Source: Treponema sp.
Lineage (GTDB): Bacteria > Spirochaetota > Spirochaetia > Treponematales > Treponemataceae
Length of the DNA: 50,098 bases
Direction: 5' to 3'
NCBI GenBank assembly: GCA_012519415.1
Contig: JAAYQG010000126.1
Location: 1 to 50,098 of the forward strand
A program made the translations under genes and the position numbers. Below, one piece after another: positions 30,021 through 39,101 of the stretch. The notes beneath the pieces are model-generated. The model worked only from the letters and a program-made list of their open reading frames with translations. It ran no database searches and had not been told where the DNA came from. Numbering within the stretch: the stretch's first letter is position 1; each line of letters starts with the position of its first letter.

Positions 30021-30614
30021 ATGGGAAAAAACACACAACCCTTATTGAAACGCTGCAAAGCATTGGGGATTAATCCTCTTGTAATGGGTTATGGGAAAGT
30101 TTCAAAAAGAAACCAGAAAGAAACTCGAAGAAAGGCATCTGAGTATGGCATTCAGCTTAAAGAAAAGCAAAAAGTAAAATTCATTTACGGCATTTTGGAA
30201 AAACAGTTCCATCGCTACTATGTAATGGCAACTAAAAAACATGGTGTTGCAGGTGAAATGCTTCTTCAGCTTTTAGAAAGCCGTCTTGACAACGTTGTTT
30301 TCAGATTGGGTTTTTCAAATACTCGTGAAGAAGCTCGTCAGTTGGTAGCTCATGGACATATTCTTGTTAATGGTTCAAAAGTTGATATTCCTTCATATCT
30401 TGTAAAAGTTGGTGATGTTATTTCTATTAAAGAAAAAAGCAAATCATCTTCTGGAATCAAATTGATTCTTGCAAAAAATGAAAACAGAGTTGTTCCTGGC
30501 TGGCTTGAAGTTGATAAAGCCAGTTTTACTGGCAAGGTGGTTGCTTTAGCTGTAAAAGCTGATATTGATTATCCTGTACAAGAAAACCTCATTGTTGAGT
30601 TCTACTCTAGATAA
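30021..30614 (+). CDS. rpsD: 30S ribosomal protein S4
   Basis: RLDNVVFRLGFSNTREEARQLVAHGHILVNGSKVDIPSY. Confidence 0.98.
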   Translation: MGKNTQPLLKRCKALGINPLVMGYGKVSKRNQKETRRKASEYGIQLKEKQKVKFIYGILEKQFHRYYVMATKKHGVAGEMLLQLLESRLDNVVFRLGFSNTREEARQLVAHGHILVNGSKVDIPSYLVKVGDVISIKEKSKSSSGIKLILAKNENRVVPGWLEVDKASFTGKVVALAVKADIDYPVQENLIVEFYSR

Positions 30615-30623
30615 GGAGCTGAA

Positions 30624-31679
30624 ATGGCCCGTAAAAACCTGCTTAAAGGATTTAAGAAACCCAAAGGCGTTACCTTTGAACATATTGAATCAAATCCGGA
30701 TTATGGAAAGTTCACTGCATACCCGTTTGAAACTGGTTTCGGATCAACCGTAGGTAATACCCTGCGCAGAGTGTTGTTGTCGTCAATTCAAGGCTATGCA
30801 ATAACTTCTGTTCGCATTACATCTTATGACGCGGACGGTGTTGGTCATGTAATTTCGAGTGAGTTTGAGACCATACCGAATGTTGTTGAAGACACTCTTG
30901 AAATAATCAATAGTCTAAAACAGCTTCGTGTACAGCTTCCTGTTGATGTTGAACAAGATACTTTGGAGTTTGAATTTAAAGGACCGGGAACTGTTGTAAG
31001 CGATATGCTCAACAAGGAAGGTGCTCTTGAGGTTTTAACTAAAGATTTCACTCTTTTCACTATGATGGAAAATGCAAATTTGCTTTTTGAAATTCAGGTG
31101 GATTTAGGAAGAGGTTATGTTCCTGCCGAAGTTAATGAAAATTACATTGAAATTGTTGGTACAATTCCAATGGATGCAATTTTCACTCCGATTCCTAAAG
31201 TGAATTATTCGATTGAGCCTTGTCGTGTTGGTCAGCGCAGCGATTACGATAAGTTAGTTATTGAGATTTGGACAGACGGTACTATTGCACCGGACGATGC
31301 TTTGGCGGAAGCTGCAAAAATTGCAAAAGATCATTTTTCAGTTTTTGTTAACTTCAATGATGCAGAGCTTAGTCGAAATGATGAACTTGATGATGGTGAT
31401 GACCGTATCAAGCAGTTGCTTAGTACGCCGGTTGAAGAACTTGAACTGTCTGTTCGTTCTTCAAACTGTCTGAAGAATGCAAATATTCGTACTATTGGTG
31501 AATTAACACGTAAATCAGAAGATGATATTGCCAAGACACGCAATTTCGGTAAAAAGAGTTTGCTTGAGATTAAGGAAAAACTTCTTGAATGGAATCTTAG
31601 TCTTGGAATGACAGATTATTCTCATCTTAAAAATGCGGTAAATTTACCAAAGCAGAAGGAAGAATCAGATGAATCATAA
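30624..31679 (+). CDS. rpoA: DNA-directed RNA polymerase subunit alpha
   Basis: [29 protein letters not shown]-terminal [33 protein letters not shown]. Confidence 0.98.
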   Translation: MARKNLLKGFKKPKGVTFEHIESNPDYGKFTAYPFETGFGSTVGNTLRRVLLSSIQGYAITSVRITSYDADGVGHVISSEFETIPNVVEDTLEIINSLKQLRVQLPVDVEQDTLEFEFKGPGTVVSDMLNKEGALEVLTKDFTLFTMMENANLLFEIQVDLGRGYVPAEVNENYIEIVGTIPMDAIFTPIPKVNYSIEPCRVGQRSDYDKLVIEIWTDGTIAPDDALAEAAKIAKDHFSVFVNFNDAELSRNDELDDGDDRIKQLLSTPVEELELSVRSSNCLKNANIRTIGELTRKSEDDIAKTRNFGKKSLLEIKEKLLEWNLSLGMTDYSHLKNAVNLPKQKEESDES

Positions 31680-32178
31680 AAACGGCTTTAATCCGCTTTC
31701 ACGGACTACTGCACATCGTCGTGCAATGTCTCGAAATATGGTAACTTCTCTTTTCAGATATGAACGCATTACAACTACAAAGGCAAAAGCCCTTGCAGTA
31801 CGTAAAGCAGCTGAAAAATTGATTACTCGCAGTAAGGTTGATTCAGTTCATAACCGTCGTCAAGCTGCTCGTTTTATTCAAGATGATATTGTTTTAGCTA
31901 AGTTATTTAACGAAATTGGTCCAAGAATGAAAGATCGTGCAGGTGGTTATACTCGCGTTTTGAAACTTGGTTTTCGTCAAGGCGATGCTGCTGATATGGT
32001 TATTCTTGAATTAGTTGACTACAAGCTTGATGTAGAAAACAAAAAAGAAAAGAAAGACTCAAAACCAGCAAAGAAAACTGCCGAAAAAGCTGAAACAAAA
32101 GCAGCTGAAAAAGGCAAGAAAAAGGCTTCTGCAAAAAAAGCAGATACAGAACCCGCATCGTCAAAGAGCGATGAATAA
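31669..32178 (+). CDS. rplQ: 50S ribosomal protein L17 with Lys/Ala-rich C-terminal extension
   Basis: [26 protein letters not shown]-type core, then [33 protein letters not shown] tail; 11-nt overlap with rpoA. Confidence 0.97.
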   Translation: MNHKNGFNPLSRTTAHRRAMSRNMVTSLFRYERITTTKAKALAVRKAAEKLITRSKVDSVHNRRQAARFIQDDIVLAKLFNEIGPRMKDRAGGYTRVLKLGFRQGDAADMVILELVDYKLDVENKKEKKDSKPAKKTAEKAETKAAEKGKKKASAKKADTEPASSKSDE

Positions 32179-32198
32179 TTTAGTATAGGAGATGAACT

Positions 32199-32375
32199 AT
32201 GTCAAAATCTCATCGCGGTAAGGGTATTCTTGATAAACCCGCACGTGGTCGCGGAACTTGCGCACGTTGCAAGAAAGAGGGAATTAAAGTTCTCTATGAA
32301 CAGGAAATTGATGGCAACAAAGCACAAATTTGTAAATATTGCAAAGCTGCTATCAAAAATGGAAAACCTGCTTAA
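32199..32375 (+). CDS. small zinc-ribbon protein, 58 aa
   Basis: ATG after TATAGGAGATGAACT; MSKSHRGKGILDKPARGRGTCARCKKEGIKVLYEQEIDGNKAQICKYCKAAIKNGKPA with two CxxC; followed by terminator. Confidence 0.85.
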   Translation: MSKSHRGKGILDKPARGRGTCARCKKEGIKVLYEQEIDGNKAQICKYCKAAIKNGKPA

Positions 32376-32397
32376 TAACTGAACGAGGTTTTACACA

Positions 32398-32433
32398 CAA
32401 AAAAAGCTGTCCTATAAAGAAGGGCAGCTTTTT
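32398..32433 (+). terminator. Rho-independent terminator at the end of the ribosomal superlocus
   Basis: AAAAAGCTGTCCT...AGGGCAGCTTTTTTA. Confidence 0.85.
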
Positions 32434-32486
32434 TATTTAAATTCGATTTGTTAATCTTATGAGCTAAAAATCGGAGTTAAATAAAC

Positions 32487-33752
32487 TTATGATGAGCGTA
32501 TGTTTTTGCGTTGTTCTACAAGTCGCTGGATTTCATTTATGTTTTTAACAATCACATAATTTTCCATAACATCAATTCTGTGTTTTTCAATGTAACGGTT
32601 AATTTCATCGCGAGTTTCGTCTAATGTTAGCCCTGCCCAATGTGAAATATCTTGAATAGTTACATCGAAACGACGCATAAAACCTGTCGGCGACATTTGT
32701 TGTGGCTGTGTTTCGTCTAACATTAAGAAAACATCACCTATTCGAGCAGTAACATCTGAAATTACAAGAATCTTTAATCTACGTTTTTGTTCGTTTATTC
32801 GTCTACAGAACATTTTAAGAAGAATCAACGCAATTGCTGGATTATTTGCTATTAAAAGCTCAAAGTTTGCCTTATTAAATTCAAGCACTTCAACATTATT
32901 TACAGCAACACACGTTGCAGAACGCGGGGTGTTTTCAAGAATTGCCATTTCGCCCAAAAATTCAGATGGACCTAAAACGTCAATGTTTTTATTTTTACCG
33001 TTTAATGTTTTTGACAATTGAACACGTCCGGATTTTATAAGATAGAAACAATCACCCGGCTCAAATTCTGCAATGAGCACTTCACCCGGTTTATAACTTT
33101 TTGCAAAGCGACTAAAAGCCGGTAAAGAAAACTGTTTCATTGGTGAATTTTCTGTTGAAGCTGCATCATCTTCTGTTGTTTCTATAATAACAGGTCTTCT
33201 GTTAGGTCTATTCTTTTCTATTTCGTTTTTGCGCTTTGCATCAGCCATATATCTTGCAATTTCTGTTTTATGCGAAGTAGTCGGAAATTTTGTAAGATAG
33301 CGTTTGCATAAATCAAAAGTTGTAACGTAATTTTCATCTTCATAAAAACTTCTTACAACATCAAGAATTCCGTCATCTATACTTTCTTCTGCGCTGTTGA
33401 GAATAGATTTAATTTTATGATGAATGTTACGTAATTGACCGGAGAAAACTTGAAGCATTTTCATAATAATTGCTTTGTTTCCACTGAAGATTTTTTCAAA
33501 TTCAGACACAGTCATAGCAACAGCTATAGAATCGGTCAAAACGCGGACAGTTTCCTCTCGGGGAAAATGTCCTAAAGCAGACTTTACACCAAAGAATTCG
33601 CCTTCACGAACTTGTTCTGCAAATTCTTTTCCGGTCTCAACGTCTATAGAACTTAAAATTATTGTACCTTTTTGAAGAATAAAGATTCTGTCGTCTTTGT
33701 CGCCTTCAAAATAAATAACAGAACCTTTTGAATATTGCATCATCTTTGGCAT
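32487..33752 (-). CDS. protein with two cyclic-nucleotide-binding (cNMP) domains, Crp-like
   Basis: two cNBD repeats: GSVIYFEGDKDDRIFILQKGTIILSS...GEFFGVKSALG and GEVLIAEFEPGDCFYLIKSGRVQLSK...LGEMAILENTPRSATCVA; C-terminal wHTH-like region. Confidence 0.85.
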   Translation of the reverse strand: MPKMMQYSKGSVIYFEGDKDDRIFILQKGTIILSSIDVETGKEFAEQVREGEFFGVKSALGHFPREETVRVLTDSIAVAMTVSEFEKIFSGNKAIIMKMLQVFSGQLRNIHHKIKSILNSAEESIDDGILDVVRSFYEDENYVTTFDLCKRYLTKFPTTSHKTEIARYMADAKRKNEIEKNRPNRRPVIIETTEDDAASTENSPMKQFSLPAFSRFAKSYKPGEVLIAEFEPGDCFYLIKSGRVQLSKTLNGKNKNIDVLGPSEFLGEMAILENTPRSATCVAVNNVEVLEFNKANFELLIANNPAIALILLKMFCRRINEQKRRLKILVISDVTARIGDVFLMLDETQPQQMSPTGFMRRFDVTIQDISHWAGLTLDETRDEINRYIEKHRIDVMENYVIVKNINEIQRLVEQRKNIRSS

Positions 33753-33814
33753 TTCTGTACATCCTTCATACTATGATGATACCACATTTTTTCTTTTTGT
33801 GCTATGGTTTTTTT

Positions 33815-34669
33815 ATGGTAGATTTGCATACTCATTCTAATATATCGGATGGAAGTTTAAATCCTATAGACTTAATTTCTTATGCTATAGAACAAAATTT
33901 GAAAGCTATTGCATTGACTGATCATGATACTGCAGATGGCGTAAAAATAGCAGCTGAAGCTGCTGCAAAAAAGAACATTATTTTTATACCTGGTATTGAA
34001 TTAACTATCGTTTGGCCGACCGGTGAATTCCATTTGCTTGGGCTTGGTTTAAAAAACATTTCTCCGAAATTATCAGATATTTCCCATATGTTGATAAAAA
34101 ACCGAATGAAGCGGAATCAGTTAATTATCCAAAAAATGTACAACGACGGGTTCGATGTATCTTACGAAGAGCTTGAAGATTCTGTTAAAACTGAATGTAT
34201 CGGTCGCCCACATTTTGCAGAATATTTTGTAAAAAAGAAATTAGTAAAAAGCAGACAAGAAGCATTTGATAAATATATTGCTCACGGGCGTCCATATTAT
34301 GTGGAAAAAACAGGCTGCAATCTTGATGAGGCAATAACTGCGATTGTAGAAAGCGGTGCTGTTCCTGTTTTAGCACATCCGTTGTCGTTATATGTTTCAT
34401 GGGGAAAAATGAAAAGTGTACTTTTTGAATTAAAAGAGCGCGGAATTGTTGGAATAGAAGCATATCACCCCGGTGCGCGCTTAGCAGACTGTATTAAACT
34501 TGAAGCTTTGGGAAAAGAACTTGGGTTTTGTATAACAGCCGGAAGTGATTATCATGGTGAGAAAGTCCGAAAAGACAGGCATTTGGGATTTACTGCCGGC
34601 AACAGAATAATTGAAGATAAATTCTATTTTGAAGAATTAAAACCATTGCTCGATAACAATTCTTTTTAG
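33815..34669 (+). CDS. PHP-domain phosphoesterase (TrpH/YciV-like)
   Basis: MVDLHTHSNISDGSLNPIDLISYAIEQNLKAIALTDHDTADG; AGSDYHGE; start moved from 33728. Confidence 0.9.
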   Translation: MVDLHTHSNISDGSLNPIDLISYAIEQNLKAIALTDHDTADGVKIAAEAAAKKNIIFIPGIELTIVWPTGEFHLLGLGLKNISPKLSDISHMLIKNRMKRNQLIIQKMYNDGFDVSYEELEDSVKTECIGRPHFAEYFVKKKLVKSRQEAFDKYIAHGRPYYVEKTGCNLDEAITAIVESGAVPVLAHPLSLYVSWGKMKSVLFELKERGIVGIEAYHPGARLADCIKLEALGKELGFCITAGSDYHGEKVRKDRHLGFTAGNRIIEDKFYFEELKPLLDNNSF

Positions 34670-34794
34670 AACAAAACTTTTTTGTTCATGTTATTATGAA
34701 TTTTTATTATGAAGTCATGTCTAAGTAATAAATATGCACATCTGTTTTTAGGGGAGCGTGTTTGTAGCCTCTTATGATATAGGTTTTGTAATTT

Positions 34795-34867
34795 AGCCAA
34801 CTTTCGGACTTGAACCGAATACCTGCACGTTACGAGGGTGCTGCTCTACCGGGTGAGCTAAGTTGGC
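34795..34867 (-). tRNA. tRNA-Thr (anticodon CGT)
   Basis: minus strand GCCAACT...AGTTGGC acceptor, loop CTCGTAA, T arm TTCGG TTCAAGT CCGAA; one C.C at the top of the anticodon stem. Confidence 0.93.
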
Positions 34868-34877
34868 AATTATAAAT

Positions 34878-34906
34878 AATATAACAAAATATTTTTACTC
34901 GGTCAA
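34878..34906 (-). promoter_or_regulatory. promoter of tRNA-Thr(CGT)
   Basis: minus strand TTGACC - 17 nt - TATATT about 10 nt before the mature tRNA. Confidence 0.75.
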
Positions 34907-34982
34907 CTTGGTAAAAATTCAGTTTAGGCATATGTTCAGTATTTCAAGAAGTTTTATAGTTTTGACGATAATACATAATATT

Positions 34983-36185
34983 ATGGAAAAAAGTATTAAA
35001 ATTTTTTTATATATATGTTTAAGTTTTTTTGTTATTTCTTGTGTTTCAAATAAAGACAAGCATGTTGAAAAAATTCCAGATACTGAAGAAAACACTGAAG
35101 AAAAACATCTTGATAGAAAAGAAATATTTCAGCTTGTTGAACAGATAATAACAGAAGTTGCAGAAGATGCAGCTCAGGAAGGTTTAACTCCAAAAAAAGA
35201 ATCGGTTCCCGAAGAAAAACAAAAAACTGAAACAGTAAATGCAATTACAAAATCTCTTAAAAAAATGAAAAACACTCAACAAATTGCAGATTTTATAGAG
35301 AAAAACTATTCAGAAAAATTTGAGATTCCATATGAAACTTTTTCAGCAAGTTTAGATTTACCGGACAGCAATTTGTTGCCGTTTGGTGCTCTTGTTTTTG
35401 AATCTTATCGGCTTGCGTATCCGTATAAAAATATGAAAGTCTATGAAAAAGATGGAGATTGGTGTATTGAACTTGAAGATATGATTTTTGCATGGGCTGA
35501 CGGCAGAATCCTGCCTTTTAAGAAGCGTGTTGAAGCATCTCAATACGGCAAGCAGATGATTTATCCCAATTTTGGCAAGCCGCGCAACCCAAAAGAATAT
35601 ACGCCCGAAGATTTGATTGAGCTTAGAAAAAAAGGAACAAAAGATTATCTTGCTGAAGAAAAACCTGTTGATTTATCTTTTACGCAGTTTTTGTTCCAAA
35701 CAAACGATAGGATTGAAACGGAACGAAATATTCGTTCAATGACTTTTTTAGGTCATAGACTTAATATTCATAAAATGGTTCTTCCGTTTTTTGAAAAAAT
35801 AGACAATGAAATAAGAGCGTTGGCAAAAACGGACAAAGAAATTGCTTCTTTTATTGCAAATATTTCTGAAATAGGCGGCTATAATTGGCGCGTAATAGAC
35901 GGTACTGCCGGAAGAAGAAGTTATCACAGTTACGGCATGGCAGTTGATATTTTAGTAAAAAACAACAAAAAACCTATATACTGGGAATGGGTTCGCACAT
36001 GGAACAGCAAATGGATGCTTTTGCCGCAATCGAGTCTTTGGTTGCCGCCTGAAAGTGTAATAAAAATCTTTGAAAAATACGGATTTGTTTGGGGCGGAAC
36101 GTGGGACGAATATGATACTATGCACTTTGAATACAGACCGGAACTTGCAATTCTTGCATACTTGTCTATTGTAGATGAAGAGTAG
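34983..36185 (+). CDS. putative lipoprotein, M15-like D-Ala-D-Ala carboxypeptidase
   Basis: signal plus lipobox FFVISC; GTAGRRSYHSYGMAVDILV and YDTMHFEYRPE zinc-ligand motifs; start moved from 34863, which overlaps the tRNA. Confidence 0.8.
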   Translation: MEKSIKIFLYICLSFFVISCVSNKDKHVEKIPDTEENTEEKHLDRKEIFQLVEQIITEVAEDAAQEGLTPKKESVPEEKQKTETVNAITKSLKKMKNTQQIADFIEKNYSEKFEIPYETFSASLDLPDSNLLPFGALVFESYRLAYPYKNMKVYEKDGDWCIELEDMIFAWADGRILPFKKRVEASQYGKQMIYPNFGKPRNPKEYTPEDLIELRKKGTKDYLAEEKPVDLSFTQFLFQTNDRIETERNIRSMTFLGHRLNIHKMVLPFFEKIDNEIRALAKTDKEIASFIANISEIGGYNWRVIDGTAGRRSYHSYGMAVDILVKNNKKPIYWEWVRTWNSKWMLLPQSSLWLPPESVIKIFEKYGFVWGGTWDEYDTMHFEYRPELAILAYLSIVDEE

Positions 36186-36259
36186 TGCTGAAACTTTTGA
36201 TGTGATTTTTTGAAAATGAGTAATATGATTCTCGTTGACGATTTTGCCGCACTATTTGG

Positions 36260-37291
36260 TCAGTTTGAATTTATATTTGATATTGAGTTTCGCTCAATAA
36301 TTTGGGAATCAATATGTATTGAACTGCATGGCTTGCCTTCTATGCTGTTGATTAATAATTGTGTGGCAAGAATCCCTTTTTGATAACCTGTTTGGTTAAC
36401 TACTGTCATTGGTGGTACTAACAATTTACTTATAGGCAAATTGTCAAAACCTGCGATAGATAAATCATTTGGAATTTTTATGTTTAATATAGCAGCTGCA
36501 CTGTAAAAGGCGGGTGCATAAGAATCGCTCATGCAATAAATTGCTGTTGGTCTGTTTGGTTTTGAAAGTATTTCTTTTGCTTCTTCTATTGCTTCTTCGG
36601 GTTTAGTTTTTGGATAATAATAAGATAATTCAATTTTTTCATTATTTAATGCTGAATGTTTTTCAAATGAATTCATTATTCCTTTTAGCCTGTAAGTCAT
36701 TGTGTAAGAACAATTTTCAGACGCTTCGTCTATAGGACTCAATGTGCAAATGCAAATGCGTTTATGTCCGTTTTTTATAAATAAATCAAGAAGTTTTTCC
36801 GCTGTTGATATTTCGTCAATCCCAATATTTAAATATTCATTTTGAAATTCTGCGTCAATAGTTACATACGGCATTTGTCTTTTTTTTAGATGTTGATGAA
36901 TTGTATTGTTTTTTATTATTCCAATGACGATAATTCCGCCGACAAAAGTTTGCTGTATTGCTGCTGAAATATCATTTTTTAGTGGCTCAAGTATAGAAAG
37001 CATAAAATTTTCTTCGTTGCATACAGAAGCTATTCCTTTGAGAATTTCTGAAACGTAAGGATTGTCAAAAGCATATTCAATCGGCTGTGTGAGCATAAAC
37101 CCAATTGTTCGGTTCTTTTTTGTTGCAAGAATTCTTGCAACAGGGTTTGGAACGTATCCAAGTTCTTTTGCCGCTTGCATTATTTTATTGTATGTGGTTT
37201 TGGAAACTCTTGAGGGAGTATTAAAAGCAAAAGATACAGAAGCCTTAGAGCAGCCGGCGCGTTCTGCAATGTCTTTAATTGTAGCTTTCAT
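36260..37291 (-). CDS. LacI-family transcriptional regulator
   Basis: N-terminal HTH ATIKDIAERAGCSKASVSFAFNTPSRVSKTTYNKI; periplasmic-binding-like domain. Confidence 0.96.
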   Translation of the reverse strand: MKATIKDIAERAGCSKASVSFAFNTPSRVSKTTYNKIMQAAKELGYVPNPVARILATKKNRTIGFMLTQPIEYAFDNPYVSEILKGIASVCNEENFMLSILEPLKNDISAAIQQTFVGGIIVIGIIKNNTIHQHLKKRQMPYVTIDAEFQNEYLNIGIDEISTAEKLLDLFIKNGHKRICICTLSPIDEASENCSYTMTYRLKGIMNSFEKHSALNNEKIELSYYYPKTKPEEAIEEAKEILSKPNRPTAIYCMSDSYAPAFYSAAAILNIKIPNDLSIAGFDNLPISKLLVPPMTVVNQTGYQKGILATQLLINSIEGKPCSSIHIDSQIIERNSISNINSN

Positions 37292-37302
37292 GATTAGAGT
37301 AT

Positions 37303-37314
37303 GAAAGCGGTTTC
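37303..37314. promoter_or_regulatory. candidate LacI-family operator GAAAGCGGTTTC
   Basis: GAAA-N4-TTTC inverted repeat with CG centre, 12 bp upstream of the lacI-type start codon. Confidence 0.5.
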
Positions 37315-37474
37315 TTCTTTTGTCAACAAGGTTTATGCTGAATTATTTAAGATTCGCACTTTTTACAATTTATATATTTTGTGCATTTTGCGTATTGTTT
37401 GTCTGTTTCAAAGATTTTACATTTAAAATTCAAAAAAACTACAAAAAAAATTAAAAATTTCTAATTAAATATAT

Positions 37475-39049
37475 ATGAATATTTTTAGTTTTTCACCTTT
37501 TGGATATGAAGGAGCAATGGTAACAGTTGAAGTTGATTTGCGACGCGGAATTCCTTCTGTTGACATTGTCGGTCTTGCAGATAACGCTGTAAAAGAATCA
37601 AGAGAGAGAATGCGAGCGGCGATTCGCAAAAGTGGCTTTGATTTTCCGCAAGACAGAGTTTTGGTAAGTTTGTCGCCGGCTGATGTAAAAAAAGAGGGGG
37701 CAGGCTTTGATTTAGCTATTGCCATTGCAGTTCTTGCTGCAAAACATAATTTTCAAGGCGGCGAAGATTGTTTAATAATGGGCGAGCTTGATTTGTCCGG
37801 AAACGTTCGCCCCGTGCGTGGTGTTAATGCTGCTATTTCTACCGCACAAGAACAAGGCATAAAATGGTGTATTGTTCCCGCTGGCAATGAAAGGGAAGCT
37901 TTAAATTCCGGTCTTGGCGTTTGTGCGGTAGACACTTTGGAAAAAGCGTTTGATTTTGTTTCAGAGTCTGTTCGCGGCGAGATTCCATATTCAAATGCAG
38001 ATATTGCAAATTTTTCATTAAAGGAAACAGAAGAAGTTGTTTTTGCTCCTTTAGATAAAAGCATAGATTTTTCGTCTGTAAAAAAACAAGGGCGGCTTAT
38101 TCGTGGTTTGCAGATAGCCGCTGCCGGCGGGCATAATTTAATTGTTTACGGACCTCCCGGTTGCGGCAAAACTTTGTCTATTCAAAGAATCACTTCAATT
38201 TTGCCTTGTCTTACTTTGGAAGAATCTAGGATTGTTACGCGCATTTATAGCTTGGCAGGATTAATTCCGGCGGGTTGTGCACCAATAACAAGCCGACCTT
38301 TCCGCTCGCCGCACCAAAGCGCAACTCTTGAGGGCATGACCGGCGGTGGTTATCAGTGCCGCCCCGGAGAGATTTCATTAGCTCATAATGGCGTGTTGTT
38401 TCTAGATGAAGCTGCGGAATTTCGTACAAATGTTCTTCAAAGCCTTAGAATTCCAATGGAGCTTGGCAGTGTAACGTTGAGCCGCGCAGGTAGGCACACA
38501 ACTTTTCCTGCACGGTTTCAGCTTTTAATGGCTTCAAACCCTTGTCCATGCGGGAATTTCGGCTCGAAAGATAAAGTATGTATTTGTAGTCCACGTTCTG
38601 TAGAGCAATATTGGAAAAAACTAACAGGACCTTTATTAGATCGAATTGATATTAGAGTGCCACTTTTCGGCTTTAATTCGGAAGAAATTCAAACTGATAA
38701 CGATGAAATATTCGATGATAAATTTGCTTATTATGATAATATTTCATCAGCAAAATTAAGACCGTCGATAGCACTTGCCGTACATATGCAGCGTCGTCGT
38801 CAAGGGAAATGTAACGCTGTGCTTACACCTGAAGAAATCAGCGAAAAAATTGTTCTTACAGAAGATGCTTCAGAACTGTTTCAAGAATGCGTAAGCGATT
38901 CAAATTTTTCAGGCAGAGCAGAACATAGCATTTTAAAACTTTCTCGCACAATTTCGGATTTGGAAGGCTCTGAAACTATAAAACTTGAACATATTTTAGA
39001 AGCTGTGGAATTCCGAAAAAACGAAGGAGGACTTGATATTTGTTTTTAG
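37475..39049 (+). CDS. comM: YifB/ComM-family Mg-chelatase-like AAA+ ATPase
   Basis: SVDIVGLADNAVKESRERMRAAIRKSGFDFP; GPPGCGKTLS; NPCPCGNFGSKDKVCICSP. Confidence 0.95.
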   Translation: MNIFSFSPFGYEGAMVTVEVDLRRGIPSVDIVGLADNAVKESRERMRAAIRKSGFDFPQDRVLVSLSPADVKKEGAGFDLAIAIAVLAAKHNFQGGEDCLIMGELDLSGNVRPVRGVNAAISTAQEQGIKWCIVPAGNEREALNSGLGVCAVDTLEKAFDFVSESVRGEIPYSNADIANFSLKETEEVVFAPLDKSIDFSSVKKQGRLIRGLQIAAAGGHNLIVYGPPGCGKTLSIQRITSILPCLTLEESRIVTRIYSLAGLIPAGCAPITSRPFRSPHQSATLEGMTGGGYQCRPGEISLAHNGVLFLDEAAEFRTNVLQSLRIPMELGSVTLSRAGRHTTFPARFQLLMASNPCPCGNFGSKDKVCICSPRSVEQYWKKLTGPLLDRIDIRVPLFGFNSEEIQTDNDEIFDDKFAYYDNISSAKLRPSIALAVHMQRRRQGKCNAVLTPEEISEKIVLTEDASELFQECVSDSNFSGRAEHSILKLSRTISDLEGSETIKLEHILEAVEFRKNEGGLDICF

Positions 39050-39069
39050 AAACAGAAACAAATATCAAG
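39032..39069. other. perfect 14-bp inverted repeat overlapping the comM 3' end
   Basis: CTTGATATTTGTTT - 10 nt - AAACAAATATCAAG; comM stop codon lies in the loop. Confidence 0.85.
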
Positions 39070-39101
39070 ATTCGCTTTAGTTTTTCAGCTCCGTTAAAAA
39101 A

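Noticed and set aside
34863-34982. N-terminal extension of the M15-like lipoprotein
   Set aside because: It overlaps tRNA-Thr(CGT) and its promoter, and the signal/lipobox sequence begins at ATG 34983.
37321-37474. Possible promoter or RBS for comM in the AT-rich gap
   Set aside because: No convincing SD or -35/-10 pair could be identified by eye.
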